A stretch of DNA of 64,000 bases, taken from contig VWZS01002844.1 in assembly GCA_013397075.1 (NCBI GenBank), positions 186,001-250,000 of the forward strand, in the 5' to 3' direction. The DNA is from Rhabdornis inornatus (taxonomy: Eukaryota; Chordata; Aves; Passeriformes; Rhabdornithidae). Shown piece after piece: positions 12,401-28,100 of the stretch. A program made the position numbers and the translations under genes. The notes below the pieces were generated by a model. It did not search any database, was not told the origin of the DNA, and saw only the letters and a list, made by a program, of their open reading frames with translations. Within the stretch, counting starts at the first letter, position 1. The number at the start of each line of letters is the position of its first letter.

Positions 12401-15400
12401 CTAAAGCAGGTGTGGGAGAGGACCAGCAAAGGGACAGGACCACGGAGTGCAGAACAGTTCAGAAGGAACAGGGTCCAGCTGACACAGCTCTGTGCAGCCT
12501 GACATTCACCCAAAGCCTGAGATAAGGCTGAGCAGAAGTGTCTGATTGTCTGTTTGCAAACATGTTGGAGGGGAAATTATGAGTATCCTTAGATTCTTGA
12601 TAGTTCCATTTTTATAGTAACAATAATACCAGAGTTTCCAGAAAATCTGATCACTGTAAAATCAGAGAGCTCTTCAAGCATTTTAGATAATCTGTAACAA
12701 AACACACTTCTGTTCTGAAGAGAACTCCATTTTACATTTAGCTTTTCTCAAAGATTTCAAGATAACTTTGGATTTACTTACATTGTCATGCTTAAAAAAA
12801 CACAACATCTTCAACTCCCGGAAGACCCTTTTACAAGAGACCAAATTTTGGAAGACGTTGGGCATCTTTTTGAGTGCAACTCTCTTTCCATCTCGTGGAT
12901 CTGTTACTGACCTACAGAATAAAAGATAAAGAACATCACATACTCCTGTTAGACAGATTTTCTAAGTCTAAAACAAGGTAAAGATATTTCTGGGGGAAAG
13001 AGCATTAATGTGAGGGCATTGAGCACTGTCCTGCAGAGGCAGTGTCACACAGATGTCACCATTCCATGGATGGAGCACACACCCCAGCCCAGCAGTGCCA
13101 CACACCGAGCTCATCGTGGCATCAACACCTGGAGTGATGTCAGGATCAACATCTCCTTCACCTCCCAAAAACACCTCACTAAAACACTCTCATTACCCAG
13201 ATCGGATTTTATCAAATCTATTGCTCACTTCTTCCTCTGCAAAGAGGATAAAAGATGTAATAATCCCATCAGACAGGACACTGGCAAGTGTAAGACTATC
13301 ACCAAAACACTTCACATCTGGAGAAGCTACAGCTGGTGGTATCCAAGTTTCCACAAATGTCAAACAGGACTGATACTGGTCTTTCTCCCACACAACTTAT
13401 GGAATGCAAGTATAGTAGCTCAGGAATTATAAGGTGCTTTGCACATGGCAAGTATTTTAATCTAAAATAATTGGATTCTGAAAATAGAATTTTATAATGA
13501 GAACCATAAAACTAGAGCAAGGAGATTATGGTGCTCAATTCCCAATCCCAGTTTTTAAGGTGAGTTTCTCAAACATCACTACAGAACAGAGTATATGCAC
13601 ATTTTTACTGAGATGACCAAAATAACTTCAATCTCAGTGCAGTGTTGAACCCACAGAAGAATCCACATCCAGCTGTGCATCCTGATAACTACATTTGTCC
13701 TTAAAAAATTGCTGTCTTTTCTCTCTCATGTGACTCCTCAACAGCAGACATCCAAGGCAGCTTCTTATGCCTCAGGCCCATGTTTTAAACACCTAAATAA
13801 GAAATCAGACTGGGGTGTTCAGGTATCCACCTCACTCCCAATTACCACATCTGATTTCAAACCAGTTCAACCAATCCAAAGTCAGTCCCAACACCTCGGT
13901 CAGACACCTGTTAACAGCCCTGCACATTTGTATTTTAAACAAGGGGCAAGAGGGCACTTGGGAAAGGTGATATCACACTACTTTTGTGGTGAGAAACACA
14001 GCTAAAAAGAATCTGAAAAGGGCTTTTAATCCATGATGCATTTCCTATTTTCTCCAGGACTTTTGCCTCTTGCCCAAAGCGGTGAGAAAGGGCAGGAGAG
14101 CTGCAGAGCTCCAGCTCTCACAGCTCCACACAGGGCACAGGGGACACCTGCACAGCAAGGTAACAAGGTGTTCTCCATCCCCACTTGGGACATTTGGGGC
14201 TGCCCCACGGCTGCAGGATCCAGCAGGGGCAGAGTCTGAGCACCAGGAACACACAGCAGGGCCTGCAGAGCTTCCTCAGCTCCTGCTGGCAAATTCAGGC
14301 TGTACCTACAGCAATCAGCTCCCAGATGGGAGTCCTGGCACCCCAGGAATCACCACTCTGGTTCCTCACAGAATAACCCACCCTGGGCACAGCAGCAAGG
14401 AATTACTCAGTGTATCTGAACCAGCTGTGAAACTTGAGGTGGTTTTGATATATTACAATAAAGTGCCCAGCACAGTGTTCCCCATGCCCAGGGGCTGGTG
14501 AAGCAGGGACAATTAAATCCTCCAAAGCAGCTCCCACCATCCCCAGTGGGGATGTCCTTGCTCCATCTCCAGCTCCACAACCAGTTCCTTGTCAAAGCCA
14601 ACTCCACAGAAACTATTTAAATGTTCCACACAGGGTGCTTTGAATGTGTATTTTAAACAAACATCTGTTTTTTACTGTAAAACATCTGGTTACATAGTTC
14701 CTATCTAAGAAAAAAGTGCTAACATTTTCCCTTTATTAGTTTAAAAATCAAGCTAATAAAACTATAACCTACACTCATGTATACTCCTCAGATAGTGCCA
14801 TACCTCCACACAGAACTAGACGACCTCAAAAGGTGTCCTTTTAATTGAATTCTAGATTAAAATGGTCATTCCCAACTTCTAATAAAATATTAAACTAGAA
14901 TAAGAGAATTCAGTTTTCGAACAGTAGCCCAAAACATTTCCAGGCAAAGTCTGAAACTTGATAAATTATTTTACAAGGCCAGAAGTACTCCTCTCCCACT
15001 GCCCAGACTGAGGGAAGTGTTAATAAATGGAACCAGAATGTTTAAAGTGGAGGTCACTGCAAAAAGGTACCAAAATTGGATTTTTGATGACTTTGGACCC
15101 ACTCATTTTCTGCAGCTGTTCTACAAAACAGAGGCTGCATAAGGCACAGAAATCAACAGGCAGCTTTCACCAAAACCAGTTCAGATGGAAATTACATTTT
15201 GGGACGTGGATGTTGTCCATCTACAGCTGAGTAAGTTCACACCTGCTCTGCAGAGAGCCATGAAGCAGTTTCCAGTTGCCTTAATTAAAGTTCTCATATC
15301 AATGTTAATTACACATGAACAGTAATACAATCTGCATAACTTTTTTTCCTATTGATATTGAGCCTGAAATTTGTCAAACTCCCTTGCTAATTTATTTATC

Positions 15401-18400
15401 AAAATTTTTTAAATTAAAACATTCTACAATAAACATTATCTTAGGAGAGATTATAAGTACAGGAAAGCAGTTGCTGAACACCTGAAAATCCTTTCAGCCA
15501 CTACCACTAAAAATACAAACGGATGCCCATCCTTCCCTTGCTGACTGAAGGCAGAGTGAAAAGATTTGAGCTCAGATTCCCTGATTTGCAGGATTCTCGT
15601 GCTGCTGAGCCTCCCTTGAGGAACCTGCTGGCACTTTGTACGTCCCAGTACCACCAGTGCCCTTTGAATCCTCCTGCCACGCACAGAGCTGCTCTGCAGC
15701 CTGGCTGGGGACAGGGTAAATAAAGTGAGTGTCTTTCATTAAATAACAAAGCTATCATGTTGATAGCTACCACAGACCTAGTGATGCTGATTTTTATAGC
15801 TGTGGGACCCCTTTCAAAAACCAGAAAGAGCTGAACACGTGCAGAGCTGTTAAAGTTCACCTCTGCTGTGCCAGGCCTGGCGTGGCTGCTCTGCTCTTCC
15901 AAACGTTTCCATACAGAAACAATTGGTTTGGGTGAACAAAGAGAGACTCTTCCTAGTCTCCCACAGAGGAAGGAGTCCAGTGGGGTTGCTGTGGCATTCA
16001 CATTTAAGGCCAGTTTCTTTTTTCTTTTAAATAACCCACTTTTACAAACAAGTGATGATCCCCTGCAGTATCCACCTGGAAAACAATTCCTCTGCTCTTC
16101 CCCCACAGCACAGCAATGCCAGCCTGCCCCTCACCTCCCTGCCTTGGCTTGGGAGCTCTGTGCCACTCACCAGCAATTCCACTTCAAGGGGCAGCACAAA
16201 ACTAATAACCCAAGTTCTGAAGATCAGAACTGTCAGGCTGGCATTCCAAAGAACAGAAACAAGAAAGGAAGAAAGGAAACAGCCTGTCTGAAAACCTGGT
16301 ATTTACAGCATCCAAAAAAAGATGCTGAAAATGTTGCTTTGTGTTTGTGTACAGTACCTACTTTGATACTAGTAAAATAATTATTTATAGCAACATGTTA
16401 TCAGGTCACATATCCCCAGGAGAAACTAGAAAAGCAGGAAAATCTCCTAGGAGCTAATTGAGAGAACAGCTAGAAAGGCAGCTTTACTTACTGCTGCTCT
16501 CAGAAGAACCCATTTGAATTCCCTGCCCTGCTTTGTGAGGACACCCCAGCATGGGTGAATCCTGCAGCAAAGGGCCCAGCAGGCAGGAGCCATCCAGCCA
16601 TGCATCCATCCATGCATCCATGCATCCATCCATCCATCCATCCCTATCCACCCATCCATCATCCATCCATCCATCCATCCATCCATCCATCCATCCATCC
16701 ATCCTCCATCATCCATCCATCCTCCATCATCCATCCATCCATCCATCCATCCATCCATCTCTCCCTCAGCACAGGCACTGCTGCACTTTCAGCACACTAC
16801 TGAAGCCTCAAAGGCTCCACTCACAGCTGGGGATAAAGAGATCAGAGGCCAAGATTCAAACCAAAAATAACTGAGCAAAAATTTATATAGAGGTATGGGG
16901 CAAAAAACAAGTGAATGGATCTCGTATGAAGGCAGACAGTTCAGCTGTAAGCATGCCTTTAGGAGTGACACTGGAACAGCGACCCTGAGCTGGGAGATCC
17001 AGCACTGAACTCTGAGTGGAGCCATCCCAAGTGACATCCCTGCAGTGACAGAGGAACAGCTGGGCCAGCACACAGCAGGGGCTGAGGACAACGGGTTTTG
17101 GGGAGCACATCACAATCCCAGCAGGTGAGGGACAGCAGGAGAACAGCCCTGGGGCCAGCATGCCCTGAAGTGCAGTGGGTGCCCTGTCCTGCCATCAGAA
17201 ACCCTTTTGTTCTGCTGATTATACATAATGGATGTATGTCTTGCTATATTTAAGAACTACACAAAAAGCTTTTAAAATAGTCTGACATAAAACACATAAA
17301 GAAAAAAGATACTTTACAAAACCTGCACCTTCTATTTACTTTGCAGGCTAATCACACCAGAAATAATACAATTTTTAAAAGTAACAGAACTACAGAAGAG
17401 ATTAATGACACAATGCAGACCTCTAGTTAAAATGTTTTCAAAGACAATCCTTATCTCAAAGAATCCTTGCAGGCATTCAGCTGTCTCAATTACGCATTAT
17501 AAGCCTTTAGCAACTCTGCAACACTGATGGCAAATTTTCAAGGTGGAATCTACGCCAACAGTGACTTTTTCTCTCCCTGAATCCAGGTCAACGCATACAC
17601 ATTGTTCTGTGGTTTCTACTGGTAGAAAAACAAGTTTGTGACTGCTCCGTACAATTATTACACAGGAGCAAGATAATGAAAGAATGTTCTTGGGGTGGTG
17701 TGGGAAACTGCTGCTGGAGTTTGTTTTATCAGGGAAACAAACCTTCCTTCACATTTGGAGAGAATATCTATAAATTTACATCAGGACTTACCAAAAGGGA
17801 GGGACTTTAATAGGATTACTCTGCAAGTTTTTCTTATTAGTCAGTGAACTTTTTTCCTCTTGACTTGACTCTTAATCACACAGGCTTTTCCAGTAAGCCT
17901 TACCCTGAGATATGTAAGTGACCTGGTCCCACAAGCATTTCAGCTGCTCACCCAGGCATGTTTGATATACCACTTTAAAACAAACAGCACAGCTCACACT
18001 CAAGGGCATGTGACACCAAAATGCCACTTTTTCAGTACATGGGATTGCAATCAATCACATCTTGGCATACTTCAAAATATACTTGAGCATGGGATGATAT
18101 TAAAAATCCCTTAGAAAAGCTCACAAACCCACAAGAGTCCCAGGACTGAAGTGGAAGGGCAGGGAGAGGCTGTGCACTTATCAAATCTCTTATCTGGGAA
18201 ATGCTTGATTGGGTACATAAAATTTGCACACAGGCACAGGCCACGAGAGCAGTTTCTGTTCTCTGTAAAGTCACTGCCAGGCACTGAGCCCCACATTTGT
18301 CACCAAAATGTGACAAAATCTCATGCACAACATTTAATGGACTGTTGGGTAGCAAAGGGGAGAGGTGAGGAAAATAAGCAGGATAGTGTGAAATCCTTAA

Positions 18401-19114
18401 GAAAATAAACCAATATATATATGTGGACTTAGCAACAGATGTCTTACTGAAGGAAAAAAAGGAAATGTGTCCAGGCTGAGTTTTTAAGCAAAGCAGCTGC
18501 TTTAGCAATTTACCATTATAAAGATTCAAACACCAGGCAGACAGGACAAAGGTGATGCTCCAGCTCTCCAGTGACCTTGCCTAGTGCCAGCAGCATTTTC
18601 TCCCATCACAGACTGCAGTCCATGTCCCACACTGACCCTAGGCACATAAAATGCCTTTTAAAGCTCTGAGACAATTCCTAATGGAAGTTATTCCAGTGCT
18701 AAATGGTTCTGTCTAACTTCAGTAGCCTGGAAGTGAGTTTTGCAGCCCAAAGCTGTGAGTGTGGTGTTCCTGAGCTGGGCAGGGCTGTGCAGCTTGGGCT
18801 GGCCCCAAACAGCTGGGCTGGCCCCAAACAGCTCAGGCTGGCCCCAAACAGCTGGGCTGGCCCCAAACAGCTCAGGCTGGTCCCAAACAGCTCAGGCTGG
18901 TCCCAAACAGCTCAGGCTGGCCCCAAACAGCTCGGGCTGGCCCCAAACAGCTCAGGCTGGCCCAAAACAGCTCGGGCTGGCCCCAAACAGCTCAGGCTGG
19001 CCCCAAACAGCTGGGCTGGCCCCAAACAGCTCAGGCTGGCCCCAAACAGCTCAGGCTGGCCCCAAACAGCTCAGGCTGGCACTGAGACACAGCCAGCAGC
19101 ACGGACAGAGGCAG

Positions 19115-19150
<36 letters not shown>

Positions 19151-22100
19151 CTTGTTCAGGAACAACGGCAGCCTGGGCAAATGTCACAGAGGATCTCAGT
19201 CAGCCACACTGCCTCTGCCAAGTGGGGGAGCACAGGCAGAGGTGGGGTTAATCTCCTTCCCAGGGCTCTGGGGTAACACATGAACTGCTTCTCTAGAGCT
19301 GCCTCCTCCCAGCAGTGAGAACCAGCAGAGCCTCCTCGTACATAACCAGACTGTGATTTGAGGAGCCCAATTTTCTGATTTCATAGCAGTCTTTTCTCCC
19401 AGTGTGTGCTCTGTGTGTCACAGGCCACCCTGCACCCTGTCCTGCCAGCGGGGTGACCTGGGCTCCCCCCAGGTTTGTTTTGGTTGGATTTCTCACAACA
19501 AGAGAGATTTAGCACACACACTCATGCAATTAGCGTGGCATTATAATGGGTTTTACCCTCTGGCTGTACACACATTGTCTGAGAGATGCAAAAGCTGATA
19601 TGATCTCGTTTAAAGGAGATATTCATAGTCATTCCAGCTATAATTTTTAAAGGAAAAGCCACCCACAGATTCATTAGGAAAAGGAGGAAAATATTACAGC
19701 AGAGCAGTGCTCAGTCCCCTTCACTTTAGTGCCATGACCAGAGCTCTCTGGAAGGCTGCTCTAAACTCCCAGCACGAGGCTGTCCCAGTAAGGAGCAATA
19801 AAAGTGGGAATCAGGAGCCCTGGCAGCCCCAGCACCAGGGAGGCTGAAGGAGGAGCACAGGGAATGCCAGGATCCCGAGGGGTGAGGAGCATCCTGCACC
19901 CACCCACGGGCCAGAGACACAGCTCAGAGATAAATCCCATCATCTGTTATCCCACCTGTGAGTTATGTTAAATACCTGCTCACCCTGCAGCTCAGCAGGG
20001 CCCACAGGACAAACACTGACATGTGTGGCCACCTATCCACATCAGCACTTTGGGGACTTCAAAAAAATCCCAAAACCTGCAGTAGCTGCACCACAGAAGA
20101 GTCTGAAACACTGAGGCAGAGCTGTTAGTGACAGCAGAATTTTTAGCACACAAGCATGGAAAAATAAGGTTTCATTGTTAAAAGACATTATCAAAAAGAA
20201 CAGCTGTTATTTTTTGAGCTATTTAAGTACTGGATGTGCTGTTAATGATTTTCAGGTCACTATTGCTCTGTAGCAGCCTCCAGCTGGCAATACTTCAAAG
20301 ATCCTAAAATGAAATATTTACAGTGGGTAAAAAAAAAAAAAATCTTTGAGAGATATGAAAGCAAACTGAAAAAAGATAGCTAAGGAGATACTACTGAGCA
20401 AAACTTTGATTTCACTTGGATTTAACTTTGAGGCAGAGAAGCCAAGTCAGACAGTTCCCTGCTTCAGCCATCCCTGGGGATGAGCTGCAGGAGTTTGAGT
20501 GCTCATTGACACAAACGACCAGCTGACAAGAAATCATGGGCACGCTGATCTGGGTTGACAAAAGTTGGGTGAACGTGTTCACAGACAAAAGTAAAAGCTT
20601 CTTGTACTTTTAGACATCTGGAACCTATAAAAATATACCCCACCTGCTAAATATTTTCTTAATATTTTGGCAAGTAAAGTAGGTTTGGCATGCAGGAATC
20701 TGCATGTGAACAACAGTTTGTGTTTGTTGGAAAGGCACTGAACAGAAAATAAGTTACTTAAGAAGATTACACAAAAAGACAATTTAATTAACTGACTACC
20801 AATGTGCATTCTCAGCATTTCATTACGTTTTCTCAACATTCTCCATGGAATACTGTAAAGTAATCAAAAAATACCCAAAGGCACTTCAAAAAACCTGTAA
20901 GTTGCTCCAAATAGCCAAGTCTTTCTAACACATATCCTCAGTGTCTTTTTAGTGCTATGGGATCTGCTCAGGGAAAGAACTGACCGAATGCAAGCTAACA
21001 GATTTCATGTAGAACTTCCACATGCCTGAAGAAAACACCCAGATTTCATTTCCACTGACAGGTATTTTATGGGAAAGGGTTAAGCAACTTCAAAGGTGTG
21101 CTTCATTCCCTCCTGCTAAATGCAGACCTCTCCAGAGCTCCTTTTCCAACCATCCATGTCCTAAAAAAGCCTTTTAACGTTGGTTCTAATCACACCCTCC
21201 AGCATGTGTGCCATTATCACTTATTCTTTACAAATCAGAGCTAAAAGCAAAACTGATTACTGCAAGAAATCTGTCTCCTTGAACAAAAAGTGATTCAGAG
21301 TATCTTACTTAAAAGAAAGGAGTGAAAATTAAAGGGATACTATTATGGTTAGTATCTTTAAAAATGTTTAATTTGTCTTCCTTCATGGAAGCTTAAAATT
21401 GAAACTGCTTTCCAAATGAAATTTATTTCCCCATTTACACAAAATTTTCTGACTATGCTTCAGACCTTTTTATTCACTTCTCAACTGCCTATATGAACCA
21501 CAGCTACAATAAATTACTACACTACACATGACATTTATTCGGATACATTTTTAATTCAATTTTTAATTTTTTTTTCAGCCAATGGCATAGCTCTGTAAGG
21601 TCTGTGATGTTCACAAATAAATAACATGCCTAATAAACACATAAAGCTCCATGCATTTTTGCAGTTCTTTCTTCTTTATTTTTAAAGCTTTTACCACTAT
21701 TACATGCACATTCCTGCCCCAATTCACTGACCTCTATTCCCATTCCCACCAGCCAAGCAAGAAAAGCCCAGATGAGAAACCTTCTTCTCCACGTCCAACA
21801 AGCCTGCAGGCCTTGGCACAGTTCCTGGAGTATTTCTGCACCTCCAGAGCAAAGTAGGTTAATAAGGCCTCTGGTCACATCCCTGACTGAGACCTCTCTT
21901 CATGAGTACCCATCCCAGCACCTCAGCTTCAGCAACAGCTGCCCTGCCCCTCCCATCCACACATCTCCCTGGGCAAGGACAGAACAAAAAAAAAAACCAG
22001 AAATTGGTCACTGAACTCCTCTGTGCCTCCTCACTGGGGTGAAATCACACAGCAATCCCAGCTCAGCACCTCATCCCCGTCAACACCTCAACACTTCCAG

Positions 22101-25100
22101 GGGAAATCTCTCCTATTTCAGCCATCCCTTTTTTCACCACAATCATGTTTGGCTGTTTTCTGACATAGCAAAAAATTAGAAGAGGATTCAAACCAAAGTG
22201 TACAACAAATATGTGGAACTCAGTACTCCAAAGTAATTACAGCAGTGCTCCCTGCTTCCACCAAGGGACATATTTGTATCTGCTGGTTAAGGACTAAGCC
22301 TCAAACGTCAATGCATTTGTATACAAACACACAAATAAATATGTATACATCTATGAGGCTGAGGGTACCTTTTAATTATATGAATTACTGCTATTTATAT
22401 TCATCTCCCCGAATTCTGTAGTGATGACAAATCCATGAACATTCATCAAGGTTTTTAGCTGGAAGAGGCAAGTCTTATTTACTGACCTTTCAAGTTTCAG
22501 CTTACTCCACCCACTCCTCATACAAAGGAATTCTGTATTCTACAATAACACAGGACACAGAATTGAAACCCAGAATGCTTCGTAGTTGACACTTGCTCTT
22601 CCATTCTCTTCACCAGAAACTATTTTAGATAACAGTATTTTGTCTTGCACAGGCATGGATGCTAGAATCACCCATCTTTACAATATTACATAAAATACAC
22701 ACTGAGCCTATAAGATGCTGTAATTCCCGAGCCCAACACTCCACAACAGCCAGAGTAAACACTGAGCAGAGAGGTCTCAATTGCTCTGCTGCTGAACAAA
22801 CCAGAGCAGGGGCTGAGAGCCAGAGGAGCAGCACATCTGACAGAGTTCTCTCAGCACTGCCTCCCTCCCAGAAAGGCAGCTCAGCATCATCCCTCAGCGC
22901 CTCTGACAGTGCTGCTGAAAGGCCCAGCCACACATGAAAAGCTGTGTCCTTGGAGCTGTAACCAGGCATTTCACACCAGCCTTCTCTGTACACGTTACTC
23001 CCGTAAATTATTGCAAACTGCTGCAATTTTTTTTCTATGTAAAGACTTCTATGTGCTCAACCCTGCCTAGTCACTCCTTCTCTGAATTACTGTAGGAACA
23101 GAAGGGATATGTCAAAGCACAAGTGTGAAATAAATAAATTCATAACCTCTACAGTCCAAAAGGCTAAAAGATGTCTCAGATGGGATATTTTTGGAACATG
23201 AAAGAAGTGCTTTATATTTTAGTACACATTAATGAAGACTTAAGAAAGACCAACAGCCTTGCAAAAAAGAAGGAAGAGAAAAAAAAAAAGTAAAAATGAG
23301 TCTTCTATTTATTACCAGGGTGCTTACAGACACACCAGTCTCCCATTACCATGGCCCAGTGGAGTGAATGATCCTCTGTCACATACCATCAAGTCTCACG
23401 GTGCTGTAAAAATTCCACCTATTTCCTTGACAGTCTCAATTACACTGGAGCCATAACCACTCCTTTTCAATAGATTCAAAAGGCAATTTCAGGCACACTG
23501 AAGTGCAGAGGTGAGCAGCACCTTTGAGTGAACAGCCTGCTGAGAGTGGGACTGCTCCGAATTCCTCCGTGTCTGCAGCAGCAGAACATGTACCTGATGA
23601 ATTTCTGTGAGAGGGCGTTTGGTTACTATTCAAACGTCTGAAATACTGTAAAATTTGCAAAATCCAAATTTTCAGATAAGCCAGCCAACTCTGTTCATAT
23701 CTTGGTGCCTGGTGACCTGTACCAGGTGCTGGAGGCAGCACAGCTCCAGTGATCCTCAGCCTTTTCCTCCTTCTGAAACTCACCCACAAAATGTCATCTT
23801 ACAGAACTGTTTTAAATATTCCAAGATCTTCAAGGAAAGTGTGTCTCTCCCTCTTCCCACCAGAAGAAAACCAGCCTGAATTGTTACAAACCAAATTAAC
23901 TGATGTGCTACAGTGCAGCTGGTTTAGTCTCACAGCTCCATCCACAGAAACTACAAGGTCTGACCTGCAGTTCTCCCTTTTGACCTCCTTGTTTCACAGC
24001 TGTATTTAGCTCCAAGTGATCTCCATGAACTGACAGGAAAATCCTAATATATGTTTCTCTATTCTGAGTCTCTCAAAAACCTTGTGATAACAGATGGAAT
24101 CACTACCATGGGTGCAATTCCAGGGGAATGAAATTAATGACTCTAAAATATTTCAAACCCAAAGTTTAAACAATAGTTCAGGATAAAATAAAATTGTTAC
24201 AGAAGAATTCCCTTTACTGGGTCATATGGTAAGTGACAAAATCTCCTTGGGAACAACTGTGGGAGTGATGATATATATATTTAATATTCAAATTACCAAA
24301 CACCTGTCAGCTCTCAATGTTTTCGATGAGGTTTCACATGAGTAAACAGTAGCTTAAAAATGATAAGGTGACATGCCCAAGACAGAGATCAGAAAAAAAG
24401 CCACAAGTAGGTCAAAGCTGGTCCTGATTCTGTCAACATTCACCTACTTTTCCTCAACTGCTTCAGAAACAATAAGCAATCCAAACCTAAGGAACACAAA
24501 TGCTTTGTTTCTTCAGCATGGGCAGAAGGGAAGCTGCAGCTCAGCTTACAGGCTTGGGTGAGGATGTGAATGCCCTGCCAGCAAAAGCACGGTGCAAGTC
24601 CTTAATCCTGACTTTTCAAGTGCAATCAATGAGCAAATATGCTCAGAAAAGCACTTTGATACCTTGAGGTATCTATAATAATTGAAAAAACAAATCAAAT
24701 GTACTTTCCACTTCATAATTAAAATCTGCTTTTAGTTAAGCTCCTAGGTAGAACTCTTACTGTCGTCAATTAAATCAAGCGATCCATGGTAAAACAGATT
24801 TTGTTTTTAAATACATTCTTGCCTCTCAGTGAGGCTGTAGGACATTGTCTGTTAGAACAGTGGTGCACAAAGACTGGCAGAATGCAGGATCTGGGCTGGC
24901 CTTGCTTTAGTCACAGACACAGAAGGATTCCCCAGCACACACAGACACTCCCCTCTCTACAAACAGTCCACATCTACAAGGAGAATATAAAACTCTTTCT
25001 CTGCTAAATCATAAATGGCAACTTTCAATGGCTTTTAGATTTAAACCTGAAGAGGATTCTAGTAGGTCTTAATTTCACATCCTTTTGTTGCAGTTCATGA

Positions 25101-28100
25101 TGTGAATATTCACTGGTGAAGCAGCACTGGACAGAGCACTAACGACGCAGGCCACTGTCCCTTTAAATTAACAGTGATTATTATGTGGGAGCTTCTACCC
25201 CCAACTATTTGAATTTAGACATAAGAATAAAGTAAATGCTAGTCATTACTCACTGCCATTTCACTTTAAAAGCTGGGTATTATTTTTATACAAGCCTTGG
25301 TTGGTTCTGTGTTTGGTAGTTGTTGGTTTTTTTTTTCATTTCCATATGCTGAACTATAGGAAAACAAAAAGCACTAAACCCCACTGGTCTTTACCTGTAC
25401 ATCATGTTAACAACAGTGACTCTGAGAACAATGACTTAGAATGACACGTGCCCTTGACAAAACCATTGGCAGACCTTAATTTCTGGGTCCATTCCTATCT
25501 GTTCTGATATGTCCTGTGATTGAGATAGCAGTCAGGACCTGAAAAATGTGAATTAATCAGGAGACTCCCCACTTTTGTTCAAAAACACAAATAGTATCTC
25601 AATTCCCCTTGTGTTGTTTTGACTGTCTTTATTCTGTTTTTCTGAGATGAGCCCAGAGCAGGTGTGAGCTCCCCCCTGGTGCTGGGACACCCCTGCACAC
25701 AGCCCACGTGTGACCTTGGGCACTGCTGCTCTGGGCACGTCCGTGTGAGGAGCAGCACAGCTCCCGTGGCCTGTTCGACCCACAGCCCTTCCTCCAGCCA
25801 GAACAGTGACAAAAACTCTAATTCTGCTTCATCATCATACCCACGAGCTAAAAAATCAACATCAAGGAGCTCCGGTCTCCAGGACTTCAAACACGTCAGG
25901 GAGAACACAGGGGAGTCAGAGAGCACCGAGAGGCTCAGGAAATTCTTTCCTTCATTTTACCAAAAATGCTAGCCTAGGAATTGATAAAATTAACAAACAT
26001 GGATGGCAAGCAACCCGAAAATAATAATGCCTTCTCTTCCTTGTCCCAAAAAGAAATCCCCCAAGGAGCCAAGCAGAACTTACAGAAACATCCAAAGAGA
26101 AGTTCTACTGCAAGATGAGAACAGCCTTTAAACAATGCTTTTGTCCTGTCACTATGCAATCTTTGGGGGAAAAAAGCTCTAATTGAGGGCTTTCAAACAG
26201 TCTCACATGGGCTGCCAAGGGCCTTTAAAAACCAAGGCAGGAGGAAGCCAAACAGCCCCCAGTTAAAAGGCAGAGACACACTTGTGCTCAGAAGCCAGTG
26301 ACCTGCAGCTCTACTCCAGACAGGAGTGCCCTACATCAATCAAGGGCTCCAAAACCAACTGGGAGAGAACTTTTTCTGTATTTCCTGCAGCAGACCTTAA
26401 CCCATGAGGAACCAAAAGAGCTGAACAGAAAGGTTTCCAGAGAAAGCCCAGACACGTGCCAGGCTCCCCTCCCTCACCCCAGCAGCTGAGCACAGCAAGG
26501 ACACTGCTCCTTGTGAAAGCTGCTACTGCCTTTACGGAGTCACTTCTGCTATTCACAGACAGATAATCCCCAACAGTTACACGAATTCATATTAAACAAA
26601 GTGCACTGCCTGCAATAGCAACTCCACACACACTGCCAAGGGAGAAGGCAGAGTCAGTCACTCTTCAGAAAAAACAAAATAAATTAGCTCAAACCCTGAA
26701 TAACTCTTTGGCCACCAGCTCAATACCATCCCCAACTCCACTGGTCCCATCAAGCAAAGGCTCCACCCTGACACCACTTAGGATGAAAAACGAAGAAAAC
26801 CCTGAGCACCTCCTGGTGGTACCCAGATAATGGAGACAAACTGCTCTGAACCAGGAACAGACTGGGGATTAGCACCACTCCAAAATAACAAGGAAACTGA
26901 AACACCAGTTTCTCTGGTGAGCAATTTTTTTTTTTTTTTTGCAACTATTAAAATGTATTTTCATATAAAAGAGAATGGGGGAAAGAAAATCCTCCTCTAA
27001 AGTCCAAGGATTACTACAGCTCCCAGTACATTTCACTTTTCCATAAAAACTCCTGCAAGAGTTTTTGAACAGAATGCTCTGAAAAACCTTTTCTTTTTTC
27101 GAATTACACCAAAGTACCATCATACCATGTTCTAAGAAAATTAAAGAAATAAGAGAATGTGTACTTTACAAAATGATTCTGCTATAACCATTCTGGTGTT
27201 ATATCCAACACCATAAAGAGCATAAAAATTCCACTCACACACAAATGCTTCCAAGCCTTTGTAGAAAAACACCACATCAGGAAATTAAAGAATGATACTA
27301 CCAGGACACACTGATTCTGCCACAGCCCTCAAGATTAAAGCTCAAATTCTTACTAAGCACTTTTAAAGACTGTACATGGCCATGTTCCAGAGCTGTAGCC
27401 ATGGAAGTTGTTTCATACCAAGGCTGGTGTAAGTCTGCCTTTATTTATCCATCACGATTGCATAAGAAAAGATGATGCAGCTTTAGATACTGAAATGGAG
27501 ATTATTCTGGTAGGTTTGGTGTATTGTTCTGGTGCTTTTTGAGCAGCATTTTGGTACCTGGCAGTTCTCCCCTGCAGCTTTCTGCCCTCCTGGCCCCTCT
27601 CAGGGCTGTACCCACTGGCACACACCAGCCTGAACAGCACCACGTGCACTCACTTCACACACCTGAGCTCACCTGAACACCAGCGGCATTTTTCCACAAT
27701 TACTGAAACCCCCCTCAGGCAATTCCCAGCAAAATGAGGGAACCGTGAACCGAGAAAACTGAGCTGACAATTCCATTGATCGAGGGTCTCAGCAGACTCA
27801 CAATACAAAATCCAACCTCACAAATATCAGCACCTCGGTGATTTTAAGGCGTTGGTGGCCATGGGCAAGTTGGGGATTTCCCCAAATGAGACTCGGTTCT
27901 GTGACCACATGCTGGAATCACAAGTATTCATCCATGCAGCCCACCCACGTGCCCACAGGACACACCAAGGAAGGCCATGTGTCACAGGGGAGATGACTTT
28001 GCTCTTTTCCAGGTTTCTCCTACAATGCACTACGGATGGAGCTCCAGTGATTTCCACAGGGAAACGTTATTTATTTTCTACAATTTACCCCTCGTCTCCA

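Noticed and set aside
16447..16874. Met/Asp/Gly/Trp and His/Pro/Ser/Ile repeat proteins
   Set aside because: They come from translation of the CATC microsatellite on both strands.
18703..19276. Two plus-strand frames of about 180 codons rich in QTAQAGPKQL and APNSSGW repeats
   Set aside because: They are artefacts of the 20-bp minisatellite inside NLK intron 1.
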